From Gammaproteobacteria bacterium (GTDB taxonomy: Bacteria; Pseudomonadota; Gammaproteobacteria; Xanthomonadales; Wenzhouxiangellaceae), in assembly GCA_009908385.1 (NCBI GenBank), contig JAAAPE010000087.1, positions 1 to 61,046 on the forward strand: a stretch of 61,046 nucleotides of DNA, given 5' to 3'. The position numbers and the translations under genes were made by a program. Position 1 is the stretch's first letter; every line of letters starts with the position of its first letter. Positions 25,839-34,921 of this stretch are shown here, piece by piece. The notes beneath the pieces are model-generated. The model was not told the origin of the DNA. It worked only from the letters and a program-made list of their open reading frames with translations, and did not search any database.

Positions 25839-28621
25839 TGGACACAAAGCGCAGGCGTCCGCGCAAGGCGGTCGGGCCGAAACTCAAGCGGCTCCTGGTC
25901 GTCGTGCTCGCGCTGTTCGCGCTGCTGCTGGTCAATTCCGTCTACCTGGGCGGCGTCACGCTGGCCGAGCATCTCAGCGGGGAGACCTTCCAGGACTACA
26001 CCTACCAGCTGATGTTCCTGTTCCACCTGGTGGTCGGCCTGCTGCTGGTCGTGCCCGCCCTGGCGTTCATCGGCTTTCACATGCGCAACACCTGGCGCCG
26101 CCCCAACCGGCGCGCGGTCTACGCCGGCCTCGGCCTGTTCGCGGCCGTGCTGCTTCTCTTGCTGAGCGGCATCGGGCTGGTGCGCTTCGATTTCTTCCAG
26201 ATCCGCAACGAGACCGCGCGGGGCGTGATCTACTGGCTGCACGTGATCGTGCCGCTGGCCTGCATCTGGCTGTTCGTGCTGCACCGCCTGGCCGGCCCCC
26301 GCATCCGCTGGAAGTCGGGACTGGTGGTGGCCGGCATCGGCGGCCTGTTCGCGCTCGGCCTGGTCGCGCTCGAAGCGCAGGATCCGCGGCAGTGGAATCG
26401 CCCCGGCCAGTACGGCGAAGCCGACTTCCGGCCCGCCCTGACGCGCTCGGCCACCGGCGACTACATTCCGGCCGAAACCCTGATGATGGACGGCTACTGC
26501 GCCGAATGCCACGCCGACGTCCACGACCAGTGGCAGAACAGCATGCATCGCTGGGCCTCGTTCAACAATCCGGTCTACCTGATGTCGGTGCGCAACACGC
26601 GCGAGTTCGCGCTCGAGCGCGACGGCAACGTCGATGCCGCTCGCTTCTGCGCCGCCTGTCACGACCTGGTGCCGCTGCTGTCGGGCGCCTTCGACGATCC
26701 GAATTACGACGACGTCAATCATCCGACCGCGCATGCCGGCATCACCTGCACGTCCTGTCATGCGATCACCAACGTCAACAGCCCGCGCGGCAACGGCGAC
26801 TTCACCGTCGAGGAACCCGTGCACTATCCCTTCGCCTTCAGCGACGAGCCCGCCTTGCAGTGGGTCAACGCGCAGCTGATCAAGGCCAAGCCGGCCTTCC
26901 ACAAGAAGACCTTCCTCAAGCCGCTGCACCAGGAGCCGGAATTCTGCGGCACCTGCCACAAGGTGCACCTGCCCGAGCACCTCAACGACTACAAGTGGCT
27001 CAGAGGCCAGAACCACTACGATTCCTTCCTGCTCAGCGGCGTGTCGGGCCACGGGGTCACCAGCTTCTACTATCCCGACCAGGCGCAGGAGAACTGCGCC
27101 GGTTGCCACATGCCGCCCGTGGCCTCCGACGATTTCGGGGCCCGCCTGCGCGAAGGCGAGGAAGGCTACACGGTGCGCGACCACATGTTCCCGGCCGCCA
27201 ACACCGCGATCCCGCGGCTGGTCGGCCTGCCCGAGTCGGTCGTGGACAAGCACCAGGCCTTCCTGCAGAACGCCCTGCGCGTCGACATCGTCGGGCTGCG
27301 CGAGTCCGGCCGCATCGACGGTGAGCTGATCGCGCCGATCCGGCCGGCGGTGCCGGCGCTGCGGCCCGGGCGCGAATACCTGCTGCAGACCGTGGTGCGG
27401 ACCACCGGCATGGGGCATCACTTCACCCAGGGCACGGCCGATTCCAACCAGGTCTGGGTCGAGGTCGAAGTCGAGCACGACGGCCGCGTCATCGCGCGAA
27501 GCGGCGGCATGGAAGACAGCGAGCATCGCGTCGATCCCTGGTCGCACTTCATCAATGCCTACGTGCTCGATCGCGAAGGCAACCGCATCGAGCGGCGCAA
27601 TCCCGAAGACATCTTCGTGCCGCTCTACAACCACCAGATCCCGCCGGGCGCGGCCGACGTGCTGCACTACCGCCTGGACGTGCCGGGGTCGATGGCCGGT
27701 GAACTGACGGTCCGTGCCCGCGTGCACTATCGCAAGTTCGACGTCGCCCTGATGAAGCACGTCGAGAATCCGCCGTTCGTCCGCAACGACCTGCCGATCA
27801 CGGTCCTGGCCACCGACGAGGTCACCTTCCCGGTCGGCCAAGGCGCCGAACCGCTCACGGTGGCCGATCGCGGCATTCCCGAGTGGCAGCGTTTCAACGA
27901 TTACGGCATCGGCGCGCTCAGGAAGCCAGAGCGCCGACAGCTGCGCCAGGCCGAAGAAGCGTTCCAGCGCGTCGAGGCCCTGGGCCACAGCGCCGGCGCG
28001 CTCAACCTGGCGCGCGTCTATCTCGAGGAAGGGCGCCTCGACGAGGCCGCCGCGGCACTACGGCGCGCGGCCGCGCACGAGGATCCGCCGCCGCCCTGGT
28101 CCATGGCCTGGTTCAGCGGCCTGCTGCTGTTCCAGGAAGGCCGTTTCGAGGAGGCCCTGCAGGCCTTCGAGGCCCTGGCCGAGACGCGGTTCAACGAAGC
28201 GCGGGCGCGCGGTTTCGACTTCTCGCGCGACTATCGACTGCTCAACCGCATCGGCCTGACCTGGCGCGAGCTGGCCAACGCCCGCAGCGGCGAGGCGAGG
28301 ACCACGGCGCTGCGCTCGGCGCGCGACTGGTTCGACCGGGCGCTCGTTCAGGACCCCGAAAACGCCGCCGCTCACTACAACCTGTCGCAGGTCGAGGCCG
28401 AACTGGGCGATGCCGAGGACGCAGCCTGGCACGCCTCGGAGTACCAGCGCTACCGCGTGGACGACAACGCCCGCGACCGGGCGGTCGCCGCCGCCCGGCG
28501 CCGCGACCCGGCCGCCGACCACGCGGCCGACCCAGTGGTCATCTACGACCTCCACCGCGACGGAGCGGACGCTTACGGACTGGCCGTTCCCCAGGTCATC
28601 GAACGCATCGAGAACCCATGA
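25838..28621 (+). CDS. Membrane-anchored five-haem cytochrome c with C-terminal TPR domain
   Basis: 927 residues from ATG 25838. About five transmembrane helices within 1-180 (LLVVVLALFALLLVNSVYL, LFHLVVGLLLVVPALAF, LGLFAAVLLLLLSGIGLV, VIYWLHVIVPLACIWLF, VVAGIGGLFALGLVAL); the conserved histidines there (H63, H135, H149) could ligate haem b. Five c-haem motifs: CAECH 221-225, CAACH 271-275, CTSCH 304-308, CGTCH 370-374, CAGCH 420-424. A beta-rich domain spans 470-680, then TPR repeats at 700-890. The layout suggests a quinone-linked or transmembrane redox protein passing electrons to periplasmic haems. Stop/start overlaps on both sides. Confidence 0.88.
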   Translation: MDTKRRRPRKAVGPKLKRLLVVVLALFALLLVNSVYLGGVTLAEHLSGETFQDYTYQLMFLFHLVVGLLLVVPALAFIGFHMRNTWRRPNRRAVYAGLGLFAAVLLLLLSGIGLVRFDFFQIRNETARGVIYWLHVIVPLACIWLFVLHRLAGPRIRWKSGLVVAGIGGLFALGLVALEAQDPRQWNRPGQYGEADFRPALTRSATGDYIPAETLMMDGYCAECHADVHDQWQNSMHRWASFNNPVYLMSVRNTREFALERDGNVDAARFCAACHDLVPLLSGAFDDPNYDDVNHPTAHAGITCTSCHAITNVNSPRGNGDFTVEEPVHYPFAFSDEPALQWVNAQLIKAKPAFHKKTFLKPLHQEPEFCGTCHKVHLPEHLNDYKWLRGQNHYDSFLLSGVSGHGVTSFYYPDQAQENCAGCHMPPVASDDFGARLREGEEGYTVRDHMFPAANTAIPRLVGLPESVVDKHQAFLQNALRVDIVGLRESGRIDGELIAPIRPAVPALRPGREYLLQTVVRTTGMGHHFTQGTADSNQVWVEVEVEHDGRVIARSGGMEDSEHRVDPWSHFINAYVLDREGNRIERRNPEDIFVPLYNHQIPPGAADVLHYRLDVPGSMAGELTVRARVHYRKFDVALMKHVENPPFVRNDLPITVLATDEVTFPVGQGAEPLTVADRGIPEWQRFNDYGIGALRKPERRQLRQAEEAFQRVEALGHSAGALNLARVYLEEGRLDEAAAALRRAAAHEDPPPPWSMAWFSGLLLFQEGRFEEALQAFEALAETRFNEARARGFDFSRDYRLLNRIGLTWRELANARSGEARTTALRSARDWFDRALVQDPENAAAHYNLSQVEAELGDAEDAAWHASEYQRYRVDDNARDRAVAAARRRDPAADHAADPVVIYDLHRDGADAYGLAVPQVIERIENP

Positions 28622-30498
28622 GCGAAAGCAGGCACGATCCCCGGCACGAGGCCGAATTCGAAGACGAGGCGCTCGAGCAGGACGACGCCATCATCGGCCG
28701 GGTGTTCCGCTGGTCGCTGGCGGTCATCGTCGGCGCGCTGCTGCTCGCCGGCGGCTGGTTCGGCCTGAGCTACTGGCTGGGCAGCGCGCCCGAGGCGCCG
28801 GTCGCCGAGACCGAGGTCGAGCTCGATTCCCTGCTTGAATCACCCGACATGCCCGAGCCGCCGTCGGGACGTTTCGTCGACGTCACGGAGTCGGCCGGCA
28901 TTGACTTCGTGCATTTCAACGGCGCGTACGGCGAGCGCATGCTGCCCGAGACCATGGGCGGCGGCGTGGCCTTCTTCGACTACGACGGCGACGGCGACCC
29001 CGATCTCCTGTTCGTCAACGGCGATCGCTGGGACTTCGCGCCCGAGGACGGGGGGCAGCGCCCCAACGCGCTGAGGCTCTACGAGAACGACGGGGCCGGG
29101 CAGTTTCGGGAGGTGACCGCCGAGGTCGGCCTCGACGGCGTGCATTTCCAGGGCATGGGCGTGGCCGTGGCCGACTACGACGGCGACGGGCGCATCGACA
29201 TCTTCGCCACTGCCGTCGGCCGCAACCGGCTGTTCCGGAACACGCCCGGGGGCTTCGTCGACGTGACCGAGGCCGCCGGCGTCGCCGGCGAGGCGGACCG
29301 CTGGAGCACCAGCGCGGGCTTCTTCGACGCCGACGGTGACGGCGACCTGGACCTGTTCGTCGTCAACTACGTCCAGTGGTCGCGCGAGATCGACATGGAA
29401 GTCGACTACCGGCTGACCGGCATCGGCCGCGCGTACGGGCCGCCGACGAACTTCGCCGGCACGCGCGACTACCTCTACCGCAACGACGGCGACGGCCGCT
29501 TCACCGAGGTCGGCGAGCAGGCGGGCATCGACGTGCGCAACCCGGCCACCGACGAGCCCATCGGCAAGGGCCTGGCCCTGGTGCCGGCCGACTTCGACGG
29601 CGACGGGCGCCTGGATGTCTTCGTCGCCAACGACACGGTGCAGAACTTTCTCTTCCACAACGAGGGCGAGGGCCGTTTCGTCGAAGTGGGGACCGAATGG
29701 GGACTGGGCTTCGACCGCAACGGCATGGCCACCGGCGCGATGGGCGTCGACGTGGCGCGTCACCGCAACGACGACGCGCTGGCGGTCGCCATCGGCAACT
29801 TCGCCAACGAGATGAGTTCCTTCTACGTCTCGAACTTCCGCCTGCCGCAGTTCGTCGACCAGACCATCGGCGAGGGACTCGGCCCGGCCACGCGCATGGC
29901 CCTGACCTTCGGCGTGTTCTTCTTCGACTATGACTTCGACGGCCGTCTCGACTACCTGCAGGCCAACGGCCACGTCGAGAACGAGATCAACCAGGTCCAG
30001 GCCAGCCAGTTCTACCGGCAGCCGGCGCAGCTTTTCTGGAACTGCGGCGGCGAGTGCCCGAGCACCTACCGTGTGGTTGCCCAGGACCGCATCGGTGACC
30101 TCTCGCGGCCGATCGTGGGCCGCGGCGCGGCCTACGCCGACATCGACGCCGACGGCGACCTGGACGTCGTGCTGACCCAGGTCGGCGGCGCGCCGCTGCT
30201 GCTGCGCAACGACCTCGACAATGCCCACCACTGGTTGCGCATCCGCCTCGCGGGCTCCGCCCCCAATCCCGATGCCATCGGCGCCGAGATCAAACTGGAA
30301 GCCGGCGGCTCCACCCAGTACCGAACCGTCATGCCCACGCGCAGCTACCTGTCCCAGGTCGAGCTGCCGGTCACCTTCGGCCTGGGCGGGACCGACCGCA
30401 TCGACCGGGTCACGATCACCTGGCCGGACGGCAGCGAGCAGGTGATCGCCCAAATGGCCGTCGACCGCTTGCACGTGACCGCTTACCCGGAAGACTGA
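28618..30498 (+). CDS. Membrane-anchored FG-GAP/UnbV (CRTAC1-like) protein
   Basis: 626 residues from ATG 28618, overlapping the previous stop (ATGA). Acidic cytosolic N-terminus, one transmembrane helix (about 29-52, WSLAVIVGALLLAGGWFGLSY), then FG-GAP/VCBS calcium-loop repeats (DYDGDGDPDLLF, DYDGDGRIDIF, DADGDGDLDLF, DFDGDGRLDVF, DYDFDGRLDYL, DIDADGDLDVV) and a C-terminal ASPIC/UnbV domain (LGGTDRIDRVTITWPDGSEQVI). Large periplasmic propeller. Last gene of the three-gene overlapping set; probably a structural partner of the membrane cytochrome. Confidence 0.9.
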   Translation: MSESRHDPRHEAEFEDEALEQDDAIIGRVFRWSLAVIVGALLLAGGWFGLSYWLGSAPEAPVAETEVELDSLLESPDMPEPPSGRFVDVTESAGIDFVHFNGAYGERMLPETMGGGVAFFDYDGDGDPDLLFVNGDRWDFAPEDGGQRPNALRLYENDGAGQFREVTAEVGLDGVHFQGMGVAVADYDGDGRIDIFATAVGRNRLFRNTPGGFVDVTEAAGVAGEADRWSTSAGFFDADGDGDLDLFVVNYVQWSREIDMEVDYRLTGIGRAYGPPTNFAGTRDYLYRNDGDGRFTEVGEQAGIDVRNPATDEPIGKGLALVPADFDGDGRLDVFVANDTVQNFLFHNEGEGRFVEVGTEWGLGFDRNGMATGAMGVDVARHRNDDALAVAIGNFANEMSSFYVSNFRLPQFVDQTIGEGLGPATRMALTFGVFFFDYDFDGRLDYLQANGHVENEINQVQASQFYRQPAQLFWNCGGECPSTYRVVAQDRIGDLSRPIVGRGAAYADIDADGDLDVVLTQVGGAPLLLRNDLDNAHHWLRIRLAGSAPNPDAIGAEIKLEAGGSTQYRTVMPTRSYLSQVELPVTFGLGGTDRIDRVTITWPDGSEQVIAQMAVDRLHVTAYPED

Positions 30499-30948
30499 GT
30501 CTGTCTTCGCAACTGAGTAGGAAATCTCCTACACCAAGGCGCTGCAATCCGTCATTTCGAGGCCGCTAACTTCTAGGTGTGACCTCTCAGCAGGTTGTCC
30601 ACACGGACTGCTCGAGACAGACTGATGGGTAACGAGTTCATCATTCAGTCAAGGATGTCCGTGCGGACAACCTGCTGAGAGATCACAGCCAGCCGATGAC
30701 GGTAAAGCTAAGGAATCCCAACAAAATTGTGAGAGCAGTTCAAGATACTTGATCCCCCAACTGCGACTAGGAACAAGGTCCGAATGTTGGGTTGACGTAT
30801 GCAATTGGCATTTGTTAGGTTCAATTTGGCGTAAGGTACAAAGAATGTTTGTCGCTTGCCATCCATTTGGGAAATTAGGCCTTAATAATTGGCTATAAGT
30901 CTTTGGTGGCTGACCAATTACGGCAGGGTTGCTACGCGGAACTCTAGG
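30499..30948. other. 450-base non-coding stretch, A/T-richer, with a 31-base inverted repeat
   Basis: No credible gene. Composition falls sharply after about 30500; for example the 60 bases from 30841 contain only 22 G+C in a window that is otherwise clearly GC-rich. The only structure I see is the inverted repeat at 30578-30688. The stretch precedes an orphan gene of similar composition, consistent with acquired DNA. Confidence 0.7.
30578..30688. repeat. 31-base imperfect inverted repeat, 111 bases in total
   Basis: The left arm begins TGTGACCTCTCAGCAGGTTG and ends TCCACACGGAC; the right arm is its reverse complement with two mismatches. The loop is about 48 bases. No transposase is nearby and no target duplication is obvious, so a MITE-like element, a recombination site or a strong RNA hairpin are all possible. 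Confidence 0.75.
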
Positions 30949-31671
30949 ATGAATCGAGTACTTGTCTTTGTAGTCGGCGCGGTCGCCCTATTCTTGGGCA
31001 ACCTGTCATCCGGCTTGCTGGCTGATGATGGCTTGGACATTCTTTCCGACTCCGAAGGGGCAGACGGCTCCCATTGTCCGATTCCTGCCAGCATAGATAT
31101 TAGTGACTGGAAGTTGGTGGCGGTGGATGTGCCGTCTAGCTACGCTGCGCTCAAGTCTCTCGCTCGTACTCGTCCTGATCATATGCTGTTGCTTCTTCAC
31201 CTCGCTTCAGTGGATGGTGAGGCTATTCCGATGGATTCGCGCTACATAAAGGTTCGCTCCCCAGTCACAGGAAATGATGACGTGTCCACGGCGACTGCCT
31301 TGGTCGACGATATCGTTGATGCGGTTGAGCGAGAGGGTGAGATGATTACCAGAGATCAGATCCTGATGATGGCGCAGCGCGCTTTCCCTGTCGATGAGTA
31401 TCAGTGGCAGAGTGTTTGTGCACAAGCGCATGACGCGGAGTTGTTCGATACCAGGCTTGTGATTGCCAGTGGTGTGGAGGTATGTAACCAGATGGCCTTG
31501 GCCTTTCCGGATGCCTCAAGTATGGGCGATAGCCACGCCTGGACTGAAGTGTCAATGAGCAGGATTCCAGAGCAAGTCGCGCGAGTGAGTTTTCCTGGTG
31601 GCATTGATGCGGAGGGGCAGCAGAGTGCACCCGTCTATGCGATAGGAGATATAGCGCACACTCCCAGATGA
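30949..31671 (+). CDS. Orphan exported protein of unknown function in A/T-rich island
   Basis: 240 residues from ATG 30949, chosen because it opens a clean signal peptide (MNRVLVFVVGAVALFLGNLS.., cleavage near LLADDG); 20 further upstream residues are open but unlikely. The mature part has few cysteines (SHCPIP, SVCAQA, EVCNQM) and no domain I recognise. Codon use is visibly less GC-biased than in neighbouring genes (many tat, gtt, att, ttg), and it is flanked by A/T-rich DNA, which suggests horizontal transfer. Ribosome site weak (GGA eight bases upstream). Confidence 0.7.
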   Translation: MNRVLVFVVGAVALFLGNLSSGLLADDGLDILSDSEGADGSHCPIPASIDISDWKLVAVDVPSSYAALKSLARTRPDHMLLLLHLASVDGEAIPMDSRYIKVRSPVTGNDDVSTATALVDDIVDAVEREGEMITRDQILMMAQRAFPVDEYQWQSVCAQAHDAELFDTRLVIASGVEVCNQMALAFPDASSMGDSHAWTEVSMSRIPEQVARVSFPGGIDAEGQQSAPVYAIGDIAHTPR

Positions 31672-31745
31672 GCAATCTTGCAAATTGGATGTAGGCGCTG
31701 CCCCGGGCTATCCATGATTGAGTTGGCGGCCTATTCGATGCTGGT

Positions 31746-31883
31746 TTATGTATCTGGATGTTGTTCGTAGAGCGTCCGGTCAGCGTTTATGCCGGCCCCG
31801 AAGGATTGCAGCCCGGGGCCGCGGCTGAGGGTGATGCTGACGGTCACCTTGCCTAGAGCTTCGACTTCCTCTTCGTCCGGCAA
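31746..31883 (-). CDS. Doubtful 45-residue frame after the epimerase gene; possible gene remnant
   Basis: Minus-strand frame from TTG 31883 to TAA 31746, preceded in frame by the TAA at about 31920. The peptide alternates like beta strands (GKVTVSITLSRGPGLQSFGAG, then INADRTLYEQHPDT), which reads more like the C-terminus of a real protein than random sequence. No ribosome site is visible. It may be the tail of a decayed gene, a small protein or chance. An 8-base-pair hairpin (31793-31821) overlaps it. Confidence 0.25.
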   Translation of the reverse strand: MPDEEEVEALGKVTVSITLSRGPGLQSFGAGINADRTLYEQHPDT

Positions 31884-31907
31884 GGATCGGCCCGGGGAGT
31901 GCGCTCG

Positions 31908-33128
31908 TTATTCACGTTGATCGAGGGCCGCATGAACGAACGCCGGGGTGTTGCCTGCGACCAGGGGCAGGGCACGGCGGATCTTCAGTGTTTCGTCGAG
32001 CGGGGTTTCTCGCAGGACGCGGGCGATCAGGCCCGCGGCATTGCCGTCGCCGTAGGGGTTGTTCATGCCCTCTAGAGAGTGCCGAAAGGTCTCGGAGCCG
32101 GCATTCTCCATGCCCGCGACGATGGCCCCGGGTTCGGCCGCGACGTCGATGACGTTGGCGGCGCGCTCGCGGCCGCGCTGGCGGATGCCGACGTTGACGA
32201 AGGGCAGGGCCAGCGAGGGGGTCTCCATGATGCCGCTCGATGAATTGCCGATGAGCATGCTCGCGTGGTGCAGCAGGCCCCAGTAGTCGAGCGTGCCCAG
32301 GTTGGTGAACAGTTGCGCGTCGTCGTGACCGCGGCAGTAGTCGCGCGCCATGTCGATGATGGGCCGGTGGCCGGCGTCGGCGTTGGGAAAGCAGAACACC
32401 GACGGCGAGGCTGTCTGCTCGAGCGCCGCGAACAGCTGCCGGGCTTCTTGGGCGGTGTCGTCGAGCCAGGTCGTGGGGTGCATGGCCACGATGCGCGGGG
32501 GCACGGCCAGGTCGAAACCCAGGCGCGCTTCCAGCTCGGCTCGCCCGGGTATCTCGCTGCGAGACAGGTGGTCGAGCGACGGCGCGCCGGCCCGGTGTAC
32601 GCGCCAGCCGGGCACGCCCATGGCCATGACGCGGCGCCGGGCCTCGCGCGTGGAAACGAAGTGCAGGTGGCTCATCTGGGTGAGCGCATTGCGCACGGCG
32701 TCGTCGATGGCGCCCTCGCTGACCTCACCGCCTTCGATATGGGCCAGCGGGATACGCAGGGCCAGCGCCGTGGCCGCCGGTGCCAGCATCTCGTAGCGGT
32801 CGGCGATGACCAGCATCAGGTCGGGGCGCAGTTGGCCGAGCAGGTCGGCCAGGCCGAGCGTGGTCAGGCCGATGGTCTTCGCCATGCCCACGTCGCTGTC
32901 GGCATCGACCAGGCTGTCGATGCAGGCCTCGACTTCGAAGCCGTCTTCGCGGATGCAGTCGACCGTGTGGCCGAACTCCGGCGAGAGGTGCGCTGCGGTG
33001 GCGATGATCCGCAGGTCGACGTCGTCGGCGGCCGCGAGCTCGCGCAGGATCCAGTAGAGATGGCTGTAGTCGGCCCGCGAGGAGCTGACCACCGCGATGC
33101 GGCGGAGGCTGGAAGTGTCTGATTGCAA
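31908..33128 (-). CDS. neuC: UDP-N-acetylglucosamine 2-epimerase, hydrolysing type (NeuC/NnaA-like)
   Basis: 406 residues from TTG 33128, chosen because GGAG lies seven bases upstream and the protein then opens directly with the first strand (RRIAVVSSSRADYSHLYW); an ATG at 33185 crowds the divergent gene. GT-B epimerase motifs: SRADYSHL, DLMLVIADRYEMLAPA, IPLAHIEGGEVSEGAIDDAVRNALTQMSHLHF, MHPTTW, NADAGH, IGNSSSGIMETPSL. The hydrolysing family yields ManNAc (or a 2,4-diamino analogue) plus UDP, the first step of sialic or related nonulosonic acid synthesis. No neuB, neuA or glycosyltransferase is nearby, so it is an orphan here. Confidence 0.88.
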   Translation of the reverse strand: MQSDTSSLRRIAVVSSSRADYSHLYWILRELAAADDVDLRIIATAAHLSPEFGHTVDCIREDGFEVEACIDSLVDADSDVGMAKTIGLTTLGLADLLGQLRPDLMLVIADRYEMLAPAATALALRIPLAHIEGGEVSEGAIDDAVRNALTQMSHLHFVSTREARRRVMAMGVPGWRVHRAGAPSLDHLSRSEIPGRAELEARLGFDLAVPPRIVAMHPTTWLDDTAQEARQLFAALEQTASPSVFCFPNADAGHRPIIDMARDYCRGHDDAQLFTNLGTLDYWGLLHHASMLIGNSSSGIMETPSLALPFVNVGIRQRGRERAANVIDVAAEPGAIVAGMENAGSETFRHSLEGMNNPYGDGNAAGLIARVLRETPLDETLKIRRALPLVAGNTPAFVHAALDQRE

Positions 33129-33208
33129 GCGATATCTCCGGATGGCAGAATGGCGCGACTCTCGCGCCCCGACCGGGCGCGGCACTGCTCACCGCGCCTG
33201 AACCGAAA

Positions 33209-34921
33209 ATGGTAACCCGCCTCCTTCGCCTGCTTGTCGAGATCGTCAGCTGCACCCTGCTGATCGGCCTGCTCACGCCCGTGCAGGCCGACTGGTTCGA
33301 GGACGTCGCCGAATCGGCCGGGGTGGACTTCCGCTACGACAGCGGCATGCAGGGCCAGTTCTTCTTTCCCGAGATCATGGGCGGCGGCGCGGCGCTGCTC
33401 GACTACGACCGCGACGGCCTGCTCGATCTCTACCTGGTGCAGGGCGGGGCGATCGGTCCGGGTATCGGCCCCGACGAGCGCCAACGCGGCGACCGGCTCT
33501 ATCGCAACGTCTCCCGGCAGGACGAGGACGGCCAGTGGCGACTCGCCTTCGAGGACGTCACCGAGGCGGCGGGCATCGACGCCCGCGGCTACGGCATGGG
33601 CGCGGCCGTGGGCGACTACGACGGCAACGGCTATCCCGACCTCTACATCCTGAATTTCGGCGACAACCAGCTGTGGCGCAACGACGGTGACGGGACCTTC
33701 ACCGACGTGACCGCCGAGGTCGGCGTCAACGATCCGCGCTGGAGCGTGAGCGGCTCCTTCGCCGACCACGACGGTGACGGTCTTCTGGACCTGATGGTCG
33801 TCAATTACGCCGACTACTCGGTCGAGGACAACAAGGTCTGTCGGGCATCCGGCACCAGCCGGCAGGACTACTGCTCGCCCTCGGCCTACCCGCCGGCCGG
33901 CGACAGCCTGTTCCGCAACCTCGGCCAGGGACGCTTCGAGGACGTGACCGCAAGCGCCGGCCTGGGTGACGACAAGGGGCACGGCCTCGGCGTGATCAGC
34001 GCCGACCTCGACGGCGACGGCCGCGTCGACATCTACGTGGCCAACGACGGCAGCCCCAACTACTTCTGGATCAACCGGGGCGAGGGCCGTTTCAGCGACG
34101 ACGCCATGCTGGCTGGCAACGCCGTGAACAGCGACGGCGCCAGCGAAGCCAGCATGGGGGTCGATGCCGGCGACTACGATGACGACGGCGACGAGGACAT
34201 CTTCCTCACCCACCTGCGCCGCGAAAGCAACACGCTCTACCGCAACGACGGCCAGGGCTGGTTCGACGACGTCAGCAATGCCTCGGGACTCGCGTCCCCG
34301 AGCCTGCCCATGACCGGTTTCGGCACGGCCTTCGTCGATGTCGATCTCGACGGCCGGCTCGACCTGCCGGTGGTCAACGGCGCCGTGACCGAAGAGCCGG
34401 AACTCGCCGCCAAGGACGACCCCTTCCCCTACCACCAGCCCAACCAGCTGTTCCTGGGCGGCGAGGGCGGTCGCTTCGCCGATCGCAGCGCCGATGCCGG
34501 CGCGGCCTTTTCGCGCTCCCGCTCCAGCCGCGGCGCCGCCTTCGGCGACCTCGACAACGACGGGCGCGTCGACATGGTCGTGGTCAACGTCAACGCCCCG
34601 GCCGAAGTCCTGCTCAACCGCATGTCGCCCGAGGCCCGATGGCTCGGGATCGAGCCGGTCGACGCCGAAGGGCGGATCGTGACCGGCACGCGCGCCTGGC
34701 TGGTCGACGGCGAGCGCCTGCGCCTGCTTCGGCGCAGCCGCCGGGACGGCTCCTACGCCTCGGCCAGCGATCCCCGCATCGTCCTGGGCCTGGGCGCGCG
34801 CTCCGACGCGGTCGAGGTGGAACTGCGCTGGCCCGACGGGCTGCGCGAACGCTTCGGCCCGCTCGATGTCGGACGCTATCATCGACTCACCCGCGCTACC
34901 GGAGAAGAATCGAATTTATGA
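33209..34921 (+). CDS. Exported FG-GAP/UnbV (CRTAC1-like) protein
   Basis: 570 residues with a signal peptide (cleavage near PVQADW). FG-GAP/VCBS repeats with acidic calcium loops: DYDRDGLLDLY, DYDGNGYPDLY, DHDGDGLLDLM, DLDGDGRVDIY, DYDDDGDEDIF, DVDLDGRLDLP, DLDNDGRVDMV; then an ASPIC/UnbV-type end (LGARSDAVEVELRWPDGLRERF). Secreted or periplasmic beta-propeller, function unknown. Overlaps the next start as ATGA (34918-34921), repeating the pairing of a TPR protein with an UnbV protein seen at 22.5-30.5 kb. Divergent from the epimerase with 80 bases between. Confidence 0.9.
   Translation: MVTRLLRLLVEIVSCTLLIGLLTPVQADWFEDVAESAGVDFRYDSGMQGQFFFPEIMGGGAALLDYDRDGLLDLYLVQGGAIGPGIGPDERQRGDRLYRNVSRQDEDGQWRLAFEDVTEAAGIDARGYGMGAAVGDYDGNGYPDLYILNFGDNQLWRNDGDGTFTDVTAEVGVNDPRWSVSGSFADHDGDGLLDLMVVNYADYSVEDNKVCRASGTSRQDYCSPSAYPPAGDSLFRNLGQGRFEDVTASAGLGDDKGHGLGVISADLDGDGRVDIYVANDGSPNYFWINRGEGRFSDDAMLAGNAVNSDGASEASMGVDAGDYDDDGDEDIFLTHLRRESNTLYRNDGQGWFDDVSNASGLASPSLPMTGFGTAFVDVDLDGRLDLPVVNGAVTEEPELAAKDDPFPYHQPNQLFLGGEGGRFADRSADAGAAFSRSRSSRGAAFGDLDNDGRVDMVVVNVNAPAEVLLNRMSPEARWLGIEPVDAEGRIVTGTRAWLVDGERLRLLRRSRRDGSYASASDPRIVLGLGARSDAVEVELRWPDGLRERFGPLDVGRYHRLTRATGEESNL

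Noticed and set aside
22542-30498. Eukaryote-like integrin adhesion proteins because of FG-GAP repeats
   Set aside because: The FG-GAP/VCBS plus UnbV combination is a common bacterial propeller architecture; there is no integrin stalk or MIDAS motif.
30578-30688. Insertion sequence ends
   Set aside because: The arms are 48 bases apart, with no transposase between or beside them and no visible target duplication.
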